Of a DNA stretch of 64,000 nt, positions 54,707 through 64,000 are shown in pieces. Under the pieces are notes generated by a model. It made no database searches. It was not told the DNA's origin and was given only the letters and a program-made list of their open reading frames with translations. The DNA is taken from NCBI RefSeq assembly GCF_001540865.1, contig NC_033636.1, positions 301,778 through 365,777 of the forward strand, written 5' to 3'. Every line of letters begins with the position of its first letter. Within the stretch, counting starts at the first letter, position 1. Source of the stretch: Ananas comosus (taxonomy: Eukaryota; Streptophyta; Magnoliopsida; Poales; Bromeliaceae). The position numbers were made by a program, and so were the translations under genes.

Positions 54707-57203
54707 ATGGGCTACTTCGAGAAATCCTTAGCCTTTGTGATCATCTTTCTGGTTCTTCGAGCCAAGAAAGCCTACTGCAGTGACTGCTCAGTTTCCCCGT
54801 GTTCGCTGCAAGGTCCTAGGATAAGCTTCCCCTTTTGGAAAGTGGGTCAACCTCAGCATTGTGGCTACCCCGGATTCAAGCTATCATGCAAGGGAAACCA
54901 AACTGTTCTACAACTTGCGTCTTTCGGTGAAGTTTTTGTAACATCCATATATTATGAGCAAAATGAGCTCACCATTGATGTCGGCCCCAACAATTGCACA
55001 TATGACTTCTTCTTGCGCTTCAACTCCTCAGCAACCCCTTTCTCCTACTACCCATACTTTCCTCCTGAAACTACTCAGTACACGTACACAAATTGTTCTA
55101 GCAATATAACCTCTGATGACCTTTATCCAGTTCCTTGTATGAGTAGCACCAGCAGCAAATCAGGATTTTATGTTTACGTAGTACCTTCAGCCATGCAACT
55201 GACTATGTTGCCGGGGTATTGCCAGCCAATAGGAAATATATCAGTTCCTTATCTTTTAACTCCCAACTCCGCGGATTATTCATCATCATTTGATCCTGAT
55301 TACCCTTTCACCGATTCGGCTCTCAATCTTGCTTGGAGTTTGCCAGGATGTGAAAGTTGCTTTAACTGTGGATTCAAGAGCAACGCAAGTAATGAGACTT
55401 ACTGTTTAGATCCACCCTATGAAGAAGGCTCCTTTTATCCAGACAACACAGGTGGCAACTCAGGTACATAAATTGCTATTTCAGTAATTAATTTTCCTTT
55501 CTATCTGGATAAATTGATTTTGGCTTTGAATTTGCTGTTTGTAGTTGATTGAATAGTTTACATATGATGTGAATTAATTTACTTAATTAATCGGAGTCTT
55601 ACGATGCAGTTATTGTTCTTCATGATGTAAAGTAGGTTGCATGACAAAATTGAGAACCAACAGCTTGATGTGTTTACTATTCTTTTGTTGCTTTACAGTC
55701 TAACTATGCTCCCTCAGATTATACCTTGATAGAAACCTCCGTTAAAAAAAATACTTTTGAGAGAAGCCCTTTTCTTCATGATTCATGATTGATCGAAGCT
55801 AATTTCTTTTACTATATTATTTTTCAGGAAACAACACAAAGCATTTGATAATAGGTGAAGTCCCTTGAATCACATTGTGTTTAATTAGCTTCGAACTTGA
55901 TTATTATCTTGGATTCTTGAGTATCTTGCTAACTATTCTCCGGCGTACTACAGGTATTTGCATCGGCTCCCTTTTCCTGGTAGCAGTAACAGCTGCGATA
56001 ATCAGTGCCTACTATTTGAGAAGGCGTGGTAGGAAGAAAGGAATGGAGAATCAGAATCAGACCAGCGTTGAGAGGTTCTTAGAAGAATACAAGTCCCTTC
56101 GACCCACCAGGTATTCCTACGCCGATATCAAGAAGATCACCGATCATTTTAAGTCCAAGCTGGGCGAAGGTGGATTCGGCAGCGTCTTCAAAGGCACGCT
56201 GCCGAGCGGGCTGCCGGTCGCCGTGAAGGTTCTGAAGAAGAACGCCGGAGGAGGCGACGGAGGAGAGTTTGTGAACGAAGTCGGCACGATCGGCAGAATC
56301 CACCACGTAAATATTGTTCGCCTTCTGGGCTTCTGCGCCGACGGATTGCGAAGAGCTCTGATCTATGAGTTCATGCCGAACGAGTCTTTAGAGAAGTTCA
56401 TTTCCTCGTCGTCGCGTTCTGGGGAGGGGGGCCCGGGCCCGAACGCCGCGCTGAGTTGGTCGAAGCTGCTGGACATTGCGGTCGGCATTGCCAGGGGAAT
56501 GGAGTATCTTCATCAGGGATGCAACCAGAGAATCCTCCATTTCGACATCAAGCCCCACAACATACTGCTGGACCACAACTTCAGCCCCAAGATCTCTGAT
56601 TTCGGGCTGGCCAAGCTATGCTCCAAGGAGCGGAGCATGGTGTCGATCAGCGCCGCGAGAGGAACCGTCGGCTACATTGCGCCGGAGGTGCTATCGAGGA
56701 ACTTCGGAAATGTTTCCTACAAGTCCGACGTCTACAGCTTCGGAATGCTGCTGCTGGAGATGGCCGGCGGGAGGGATATTATTATTAATAAAAGCAACGG
56801 GATGACGACGATGACGGAGGCCCCCCTCCTGGAGTCTTCGATTTATAATAATAATAACAGCAGCTGTTTATGTGGGACTCTCACTGCTGGAGACGAGGAG
56901 GACGAGGCAACACTGATAGCGAGGAAGCTGACGATAGTGGGTTTATGGTGCGTACAGTGGCATCCGGTGGATCGGCCTTGCATGAAGGTCGTGGTTCAGA
57001 TGCTGGAAGGGAGCGTACAGAGTCTCCAGATGCCCCCTGATCCATTTGCCTCCCTTGGGTCGGCCCCGCAGACTGAACTCGCAGGTCCACCTGCCATCGC
57101 GTCTCAGGGCCCCAACTTGCAAGTAATAACTGAAGAAGGAGAAGTAATAACGGAAGAAGGAGAAGAAGGCGGAGTCGGAGGAGATGCGGGAACAAATTAT
57201 TAA
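54707..57203 (+). CDS. LRK10L/WAK-like receptor kinase B, complete
   Basis: CDS joins 54707-55463, 55828-55854 and 55954-57203; phases match and give 677 residues. Parts: signal peptide; GUB_WAK-type ectodomain with FPFWKVGQPQHCGYPGF and about ten N-glycosylation sites; LPGCESCFNCGF of the WAK-associated domain; membrane helix about 263-283 followed by RRRGRKKG; kinase with GEGGFGSV (332-339), Lys353, Glu370 of helix C, HFD 457-459, DFG 477-479, GTVGYIAPE and the DRP of subdomain XI. HFD makes it non-RD. The tail has VITEEGE repeats. Such kinases bind cell-wall or pathogen-derived ligands by family analogy; the ligand is unknown. The 5' part (from about 54556) matches gene A upstream and is the same as gene C. 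Confidence 0.93.
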
Positions 57204-57430
57204 CCCGAAACACTAGGTTCTCATAGCTTTGCAGAAATTCCCTTTGAAATAAATCGTCACTTTCTTTCTTATTATGGTGTCCATCCGCCTTAGTTCTTTC
57301 CCCTGCCCTTTTTGCCTTCTTTTGNATGATCAAAGGGTATATCTAACGGTAGAAAACTCAATAGTACCAAAGGCTTGGTACTATCAATAGTATAGTAGCC
57401 GGACTCTACATATATATATATATATATATA
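57204..57430. other. 3' flank of kinase B with a single N
   Basis: 3'UTR-like sequence up to the N at 57325. After it comes a fragment (GGTACTATCAATAGTATAGT) related to the M1 MITE end, then a TA run. Confidence 0.6.
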
Positions 57431-57966
57431 GTGTGTCTACTATACTTTCGAAAGTACCGGGACCTCCGTGCTTGTAAGTTGTTTCGATGATAGGACATCC
57501 GATTCAACGATCAGCTCCATTAGGTAAAATCTACCCTATTGGAACTATCAAGAAACCAAATTTTATAATTTTTTGACATCATTTACTAAGCTAAGCGATC
57601 AAAATGTCCCAAAAATGACTATTTTAATGGCCGATGCGACACATTTTTAAGTTCAACGATGTAGAAGTATCCAAATTACATGAAATTTAATAGAAAATTC
57701 TACTTAACGTCAATAGCAAGATCAATGCTTTCGATTTCAAATTTGAGTCCTTTATCATTATTTTTTATGAGATTTTTATTTTCAGCCATTCATTTTGAGA
57801 CTACTTGTTCAATAGGCAAACGAAGTCAAAAAATTATGAAATTTGGTTTCAAAATAGTTCCAATAGCGTAGATTATATCTAACGAAACCGATCGCAGAAT
57901 CAGACGCCCCATCATCGAAAACAACTTACAAGTACGGAGGCCCCCGTACTTTCGAAAGCATAGAAG

Positions 57967-57968
<2 letters not shown>
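57431..57968. mobile_element. Foldback MITE, family M1
   Basis: Ends: GTGTCTACTATACTTTCGAA at the left, GGCTTCTATGCTTTCGAAAG on the other strand at the right. Arms of about 200 bp carry GTTTCGATGATAGGAC and GTTTTCGATGATGGGG. Embedded in TA runs on both sides. Confidence 0.8.
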
Positions 57969-58005
<37 letters not shown>

Positions 58006-58124
58006 GAGCTCCTATGCTTTTTAAAAATATCAAGTTATTGGTGCTTATAGATTTAAGCCATTGGATTAAGAGATATGCGATTAGGATGATGTGGGCCCCC
58101 TAGGGTTGAGTGGGTGGTTGGTTN

Positions 58125-58155
<31 letters not shown>

Positions 58156-58158
<3 letters not shown>

Positions 58159-58358
58159 TGAGCTAGAATATTTTTAGAAGCACCAACTCCTTAGTGCTTC
58201 TAGGTTTCTAACCCTTGAATCTACTCCTTGATTACTAATAGTTTTTAGATCAAACACTATTCCACCTACCACCATCATCTCAACCCTACATCTCTCCATC
58301 CAATGACTAAAAACTCAAAAGCACCGCTTACTTGGTGCTTTTGGATGTATTCTAGCTC

Positions 58359-58362
<4 letters not shown>
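58156..58362. mobile_element. Short MITE, family M2, copy 3
   Basis: Left TTGAGCTAGAATATTTTTAG; the right end reads TTGAGCTAGAATACATCCAA on the other strand. Same internal words as the 34.4-kb copies. Fragments of the family also lie at 58005-58123 and 58980-59095. Confidence 0.75.
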
Positions 58363-58409
<47 letters not shown>

Positions 58410-58950
58410 GTAGGTCATGTGTGCTATTAGGAGCACGGAGGCCAACGTGCTCCTAAGCTGTTTTCGATGATGGAGCTTCCAAATCGACGATCGGCTCCGT
58501 TAGACTTAATCTAGCGTATTTGAACTATCTAGAAAATAATTTTTTGTGATTTTTCGGTATCATTTTTATAGCGATCGAAAGGGTTCAAAATCAACAATTT
58601 TTAATGATTGATGTATACTATTTGCAAGTTTAACGGTGTAGAAGTATCCAAATCAAATAAAATTTTGATAGAAAATTTTTTATACTATTTATAGCAAGAT
58701 CAATATGTTTGATCGAAAATTTTAATGCTATATCACCACTTTTTGTGAGATTTTTATTTTCAGCCGTTGATTTTGAACCCTTTCGATCGTTAGGTAAATG
58801 ATATCGAAAAGTCACAAAATTTATTTTCTAGATACTTCAAATATGTTAGATCAAATCTAACAGAGCCGATCGTCGATTCGGAAGCTCCATCATCGAAAAC
58901 TGCTTAGGAGCACGGAGTCCTCCGTACTCCTAATAGCACACAAGACTTAC
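58410..58950. mobile_element. Foldback MITE, family M1, best preserved copy
   Basis: Left end GTAGGTCATGTGTGCTATTA; the right end reads GTAAGTCTTGTGTGCTATTA on the other strand. The arms stay complementary for about 230 bp, with a central loop of about 80 bp. TA runs flank it. Confidence 0.85.
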
Positions 58951-58984
<34 letters not shown>

Positions 58985-59099
58985 TTGAGCTAGATACTCT
59001 CAAAATGAGGTGGTTGCTTTTTGGTTTTAGCCATCGATTGGAGAGATGATGGTGGTAGTTTGGTGCGTAGGCGGGGGTGGTCGGTGGCGTAGTTTTTGA

Positions 59100-59212
59100 T
59101 CCATATATATATATATATATGTATATGTATATGTATATATATATATATACATGTATATATATATATATACATATACATATACATATATATATATATATAC
59201 ATATATATATCA
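59100..59212. repeat. TA/GTATAT compound microsatellite, palindromic
   Basis: TATATATA blocks broken by GTATATGTATATG on the left and CATATACATATAC on the right, so the tract reads almost the same on both strands. Confidence 0.85.
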
Positions 59213-59398
59213 GTGGGTTGGTATGCTTATGGAGCACGGAGCCCTCCGTGCTTCCAAGTTGTTTTCGATGTTTGGACTTTCGAATCAACGATCGGCTCCG
59301 TTAGAGTTGATCTAGAGTATTTGAAGTACCTAGAAAATAAACTTTATGATTTTTCGATATCATTTGCCTAGTGATCGAAGGGGCTCAAAATCAATAAT
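59212..59398. mobile_element. Half of an M1 MITE
   Basis: The left arm only (GAGCACGGAGCCCTCCGTGC, then TTTTCGATGTTTGGACTT, then GATCGGCTCCGTTAG). It stops abruptly at 59398, where sequence homologous to 44748 begins. Confidence 0.75.
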
Positions 59399-59803
59399 TT
59401 TATTTTTCTCTTTTTATTATCCATTTCGGGGTATTTTTTTCGTTAAATCAGTGATGAAGTTAAAACTAAAGGGTACTAAAATGAAAATTTGATAAACCTA
59501 GGTAGAATATCTGAAATATTTGGTATATAATTTAACGAAATATTAAGCCACAAGGTACTAAAGTGATAAAGTGCGAAACCACAGGGTACTAACATGATAC
59601 ACTTTAAGCCATAGGGTATTAAAGTGAGAAAGTGCGAAACCAATGGTACTAACATGATACACTTTAAATTACAAAATACTAAAGTGAGAAATGCGAAATT
59701 ACAAAGGTATTTGAATTTTTTCCTATATAATAATTTCATTTCGTTTAAACCAATGTCGTTGACCCAAAAGGCGTGTAAAATTAGATTTGAGTGCTGGCTA
59801 CAT
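59398..59803. repeat. Copy of 44748-45154 (MITE right part plus flank)
   Basis: Nearly the same as 44748-45154, including the unique flank CCAATGTCGTTGACCCAAAA and GAGTGCTGGCTACAT. At 59803 the match jumps to the sequence at 51573, skipping what lies between in pair A. Confidence 0.9.
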
Positions 59804-59992
59804 CAAAAAGAGTAAAAACCATCAATTAAATTGATACTAACTACCTAATTGCCACGAAACCTTTGAATGTTCTTTGATACATCCTAAAGCATGGCTCTTT
59901 CTACTACTTTTTGCAGTTGCAAGAGATTGGACCCCCTAAAATCAGGGTAGTTATCAAGAAGTAAGAAATTCTGAGGGCATTCAATTACTCAC

Positions 59993-60668
59993 AGCGACTT
60001 GAATGAAATGGCGGAGAATATGAAGATGTTGATAAGATGAAACCCTCTGGACTCCAGTTGAGGGTTATGCCATCCTCTAACAGACCTCTTATCGTGGAGT
60101 AACTTAGATTCTGGGGTTCATAATCGCCGGTGAAATCTATGTAAGTATCATCTGCAACATAGCAGCCCTTGTGGAGATCACCAACTGATAGTGAGCCCAG
60201 TAGAACATATGAGTATGACGCATCCTTGTTGCTGGTGTTCCTGCAAGAAGCTGTAGCTTTGTACAGAGAATTATTCACAAGAACTGAACAATTCAAGAAG
60301 ACCACACTGATGAAAGAATTTAGATAAAATGGTGTATACCCCCACAATGAATTGGTAGAGAAGTAGTGAGGTATGTAAGAACAATTGTCTCCAAATATAC
60401 CAGGATCAACTATTCTGATTGAATAGTCATCATAAATAATACTCTCTACAAAATACTTCTTTGAAAACAATTCTATAGTGGTCTGATTCTTTTCACAGAA
60501 CAGTTGAAACGGTGAATCTCCACAAAATTCAAGATCATTTTGCAAGCAGAACGGATAAGAGATATTTGGGATATTTCCACAGTCGCTTGCACAGCTGTAT
60601 CCAGGAACCAAGGTAAAGCCCGCAAGAAGAAGGTATACTATTTTAACGACTGACAGGGAGAACTCCAT
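59993..60668 (-). pseudogene. Ectodomain exon of the minus-strand receptor kinase, pair C (kinase exon absent)
   Basis: Exon 1 of the pair-C version: signal peptide MEFSLSVVKIVYLLLAGFTL, the same Cys-rich GUB_WAK-type domain, and a donor after TCAAGTCGCT. It matches 51762-52488 except in the middle, where 'DVPPYFSSDSYLVNRTIDG' and neighbours are replaced by the shorter 'TNSLWGYTPFYLNSFIS'. The downstream small exons and the kinase exon found in pair A are missing: the sequence runs from 51573-like intron straight into 45154-like DNA. As it stands it could only make a secreted ectodomain or nothing. Confidence 0.8.
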
Positions 60669-61060
60669 GGTCAGAAAGCTCAGAGCACGCTGTTTCTGGT
60701 GTAAGTTCTGTATCTTCTATAAATAGAGACTGAAAGAACCAAGTCGAATTGGCATCCCAGAAATTTCTCTTTTGAAAGTTCGGGCAAATCCAATTGATTA
60801 ACTATTGCAGTCAAGGTAATCAATTATAAACTTTGAAAAGTCAAGAAATGACCTTCCAACAAAAGGGTGACTGCAATCAATTATAAACTTTTGAAAAGTC
60901 AAAGAAATGACCTTTCAACAAAAGGAAATAGAAGTCAAGGGTGATTGGCACATTGAGGAAAAGTACATGATCTTGGTGCCCATACATTTTACTTAATTCT
61001 CACTTCACGGACCTTTGTTATCTCCTCCCCCATCTTCAACAGCTCAACTGGAGAACAGAG
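60669..61060. promoter_or_regulatory. Shared promoter of divergent receptor kinases, pair C
   Basis: 392 bp between start codons. It has the CTATAAATAG element (60717-60726) and W-box cores at 60810, 60840, 60898 and 60933. A duplicated segment of about 57 bp (TATAAACTTTGAAAAGTCAA) accounts for the extra length over pair A. Confidence 0.5.
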
Positions 61061-62350
61061 ATGGGCTACTTCGAGAAATCCTTAGCCTTTGTGATCATCT
61101 TTCTGGTTCTTCGAGCCAAGAAAGCCTACTGCAGTGACTGCTCAGTTTCCCCGTGTTCGCTGCAAGGTCCTAGGATAAGCTTCCCCTTTTGGAAAGTGGG
61201 TCAACCTCAGCATTGTGGCTACCCCGGATTCAAGCTATCATGCAAGGGAAACCAAACTGTTCTACAACTTGCGTCTTTCGGTGAAGTTTTTGTAACATCC
61301 ATATATTATGAGCAAAATGAGCTCACCATTGATGTCGGCCCCAACAATTGCACATATGACTTCTTCTTGCGCTTCAACTCCTCAGCAACCCCTTTCTCCT
61401 ACTACCCATACTTTCCTCCTGAAACTACTCAGTACACGTACACAAATTGTTCTAGCAATATAACCTCTGATGACCTTTATCCAGTTCCTTGTATGAGTAG
61501 CACCAGCAGCAAATCAGGATTTTATGTTTACGTAGTACCTTCAGCCATGCAACTGACTATGTTGCCGGGGTATTGCCAGCCAATAGGAAATATATCAGTT
61601 CCTTATCTTTTAACTCCCAACTCCGCGGATTATTCATCATCATTTGATCCTGATTACCCTTTCACCGATTCGGCTCTCAATCTTGCTTGGAGTTTGCCAG
61701 GATGTGAAAGTTGCTTTAACTGTGGATTCAAGAGCAACGCAAGTAATGAGACTTACTGTTTAGATCCACCCTATGAAGAAGGCTCCTTTTATCCAGACAA
61801 CACAGGTGGCAACTCAGGTACATAAATTGCTATTTCAGTAATTAATTTTCCTTTCTATCTGGATAAATTGATTTTGGCTTTGAATTTGCTGTTTGTAGTT
61901 GATTGAATAGTTTACATATGATGTGAATTAATTTACTTAATTAATCGGAGTCTTACGATGCAGTTATTGTTCTTCATGATGTAAAGTAGGTTGCATGACA
62001 AAATTGAGAACCAACAGCTTGATGTGTTTACTATTCTTTTGTTGCTTTACAGTCTAACTATGCTCCCTCAGATTATACCTTGATAGAAACCTCCGTTAAA
62101 AAAAATACTTTTGAGAGAAGCCCTTTTCTTCATGATTCATGATTGATCGAAGCTAATTTCTTTTACTATATTATTTTTCAGGAAACAACACAAAGCATTT
62201 GATAATAGGTGAAGTCCCTTGAATCACATTGTGTTTAATTAGCTTCGAACTTGATTATTATCTTGGATTCTTGAGTATCTTGCTAACTATTCTCCGGCGT
62301 ACTACAGGTATTTGCATCGGCTCCCTTTTCCTGGTAGCAGTAACAGCTGC
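61061..62350 (+). pseudogene. LRK10L/WAK-like receptor kinase C, 5' part only, same as gene B
   Basis: Exon 1 (61061-61817), exon 2 (62182-62208) and the first 43 nt of exon 3 (from 62308), up to a 100-N gap. The protein of exon 1 is the same as in gene B over all 252 residues, and introns and upstream sequence also match as far as I compared. This is almost surely the same gene entered twice. In gene B the kinase follows; here the scaffold gap follows. Confidence 0.88.
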
Positions 62351-62450
62351 NNNNNNNNNNNNNNNNNNNNNNNNNNNNNNNNNNNNNNNNNNNNNNNNNN
62401 NNNNNNNNNNNNNNNNNNNNNNNNNNNNNNNNNNNNNNNNNNNNNNNNNN
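62351..62450. other. Scaffold gap, exactly 100 N
   Basis: A round-number gap of unknown true size. The sequence on the right is unrelated to the kinase genes. Confidence 0.99.
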
Positions 62451-63160
62451 AACCCATCCGCTCTCTAATTAATCCGTATATCGCACATATACCCAAGCAT
62501 AAACTCTAAAACCTTTAATTCAAATTCAAATTTGAATTCCCTACCACCAGTAGGTATCAGAAACAACTCTCACCTAACCCCAGGTCACAAGCACAGAGCA
62601 CGCGGAGCTTTAAAACGCACGAATAGCAAAGAGCGGGAACCCTCTTTTTGATAAAATCCCTTTTTCTCGATAACCGTGCATCAGAATCCGATTCTGTCAG
62701 CGCCAATGGTTCCAGTATAGTCGAGAGGTTCGAAACGAGCTATTGGACCACTATGTTCGGAGGTCTGTACGCGCCAGAGGCCAAGTTTGCTTCGTGGCTT
62801 CTCCGGAAAACCGGAGTTACTATTCACTTAAGTCGAACTTCCGGGTCTCATAACTTCTCCACTTTAGCTCGGTTTTGCCTGAAATTTGACGTGTGCTTAT
62901 GTAATTAAATTACACACATAAACATCGTCAACAGAGAGTCTAATTGCACTGTCAAAATCTCAGTCCTTACAGCGTACTCCGAGGCACCCCGTACGCCACC
63001 TATTCAGCCCCAGGTCTGCCCGTACGAGCCCTCCCCCCTTGCCCTCGGGGACTGACTTGTTGCATGGTTACATAATCCCCTCTCCTTATTCTGCCGTCAG
63101 CGACTTGCTTGCCGTACGGCCCCCCCCTCCCCCTCGCTGCGCGCGGTTTGCCCGAGTGCT
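62451..63160. other. Upstream region, possibly LTR-derived
   Basis: No gene supported. 62451-62968 ends CTCAGTCCTTACA, an LTR-like terminus, and may be part of a gypsy LTR. 63000-63150 is C/G-rich and lies upstream of the TATA box. Confidence 0.3.
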
Positions 63161-63170
63161 TATAAATATA
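63161..63170 (+). promoter_or_regulatory. TATA box of the dsRBD-like gene
   Basis: TATAAATATA follows a GC-rich stretch and precedes a pyrimidine-rich leader (CTCTTCTTCTTCC). It is 467 bp upstream of the ATG; a leader intron would fit the acceptor CGGTGCAG just before the start codon. Confidence 0.5.
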
Positions 63171-63627
63171 GAGGTTGTTCTGGGGTTTGTTGCCTTGCAT
63201 GTGCTCTTCTTCTTCCATTTTCTTCCTCTGTTTCTCCCCTGTTTTTTCTCTTCATACTTTCGGCTCTACTGGTCGTTCACTGTTTGCGCTCTCTTCTGGA
63301 GGCTAAGAAAGTTGGGGTTTTTGCTCAGCGACTCTTTTGCTGTGGTGCCTTGGGATTTTTGTTCTGTGGACCTTGAGCTGCTGTGGGTTTTCTCACGGAG
63401 GGCTAACAAAGGTGGGGTTTTGGTTAGGTCGTGTTATCTGTTTTCGAGCGGAGATCGGACAAAAGCTCTGTTTGGTTTCGTGCCGTTTCAAGATATCGTA
63501 CCTGCCGCCTGGTTTCTACACATTTTCTTTGTTGTTTTTACCTGGTTTTCTTTTTAGCTGTTTCTTTGTTTTACTGATTTGGTTTCATTTGTGTTTCGAT
63601 TTTTTTTTTTACTGTTTCGGTGCAGCT

Positions 63628-64000
63628 ATGGCATCGGTAGTTGTTACCGTTTGTTTCCGCGAAATGCTTCGCGATGTTTGCCAAAAGTTTTCGTTTGCGT
63701 CTCCGAGGTATGGCATCCCGGTTGAAAATGATGGATTGGTTAGTGTTTGTTTTGAAGTCGAGATTCCTAGAGGAGAATCTGTTGCAGAGACCATCAGATA
63801 TTGGGGCGGTCCCTTCTCGGATGTTGATAAATCTGAGGAGGACGCTGCTCGGCGTGCTGTCGCAAAATTACGTGACGAGTATGATTTTGAGATTAAGGAT
63901 GCAAATTTGGAGGATAAGAAGTTTTATGAGAATCTGTATGCTCGCCTGTCTGTGGACCATACTATGGTCCGCGAAAAATACAAGCGTATAAAAACTGAGT
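63628..64000 (+). CDS. Unidentified protein with dsRNA-binding-like domain (3' partial)
   Basis: The frame from ATG 63628 is open for 124 codons to the window edge. It starts MASVVVTVCFREMLRDVCQK, then FSFASPRYGIPVENDGLVSV, CFEVEIPRGE, and WGGPFSDVDKSEEDAARRAV before AKLRDEYDF. The pattern fits a double-stranded RNA-binding fold: helix 1, P-x-Y turn, strand with CFEVEI, then KSEEDAARRAVAKL as the C-terminal helix, where the acidic EED replaces the usual basic KKxAK, so RNA binding may be weak or lost. It then turns Lys/Glu-rich (KDANLEDKKFYENLYARL). A splice acceptor (GTTTCGGTGCAG) sits 2 bases before the ATG, suggesting a 5'UTR intron. The gene family is not recognised beyond this domain. 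Confidence 0.7.
   Translation, partial: MASVVVTVCFREMLRDVCQKFSFASPRYGIPVENDGLVSVCFEVEIPRGESVAETIRYWGGPFSDVDKSEEDAARRAVAKLRDEYDFEIKDANLEDKKFYENLYARLSVDHTMVREKYKRIKTE

Noticed and set aside
59077..59371. Tyr-Ile repeat open frames
   Set aside because: They are translations of a TA/GTATAT microsatellite.

Overview
The window is nuclear DNA of a flowering plant. Several genes have GC-rich first exons next to AT-rich introns and intergenic DNA, which points to a monocot, probably a commelinid; pineapple-like is a guess that the sequence cannot prove. There are no operons or CRISPR arrays, and no rRNA genes were seen. Genes are sparse and sit in a sea of small DNA transposons, LTR fragments, LINE tails and microsatellites. 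The assembly has gaps of 25, 7, 12 and 100 N and seven single N characters. At several of these junctions the sequence restarts with a second version of what came just before, so allelic copies from a heterozygous genome were probably laid end to end.

Layout. 1-752: first exon of mitochondrial/chloroplast peptide deformylase 1A (minus strand, running off the left edge). 2793-3786: a hAT MITE with a perfect 8-bp target duplication and a tandem TRIM array. 4122-5257: an ER-type J-protein of the DNAJB12/14 (DUF1977) class, broken by a frameshift. 9.8-11.0 kb: a long-TIR element carrying GC-rich foreign sequence (Pack-MULE-like). 11.2-14.8 kb: a probable solo LTR whose upstream region is packed with GTACCGGTAC palindromes and which holds a nested AT-rich element. 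15.3 kb: tRNA-Arg(CCT). 15.9-19.65 kb: a LURP-one-related (LOR) gene present as one broken and one intact copy. 24.5-27.3 kb: a KIX-domain protein gene, also repeated and with a KIX deletion in the otherwise complete copy. 35.4-36.6 kb: a stellacyanin-type phytocyanin. 41.9-44.5 kb: a non-autonomous retroelement with its two LTRs in opposite orientation. 45.2-46.1 kb: a hAT element. 48.9-62.35 kb: a cluster of LRK10L/WAK-like receptor kinases in head-to-head pairs. 63.6 kb to the right edge: a partial gene with a dsRNA-binding-like domain.

How the genes relate. The receptor kinases share one plan: GUB_WAK-type ectodomain, one membrane helix and a non-RD kinase with HFD in place of HRD. Each pair shares a short intergenic promoter with several W-box cores (TTGAC), consistent with co-regulated defence receptors. 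LOR proteins have also been linked to basal defence. PDF1A, the J-protein, the KIX protein and the phytocyanin are single genes with no visible functional link to one another.
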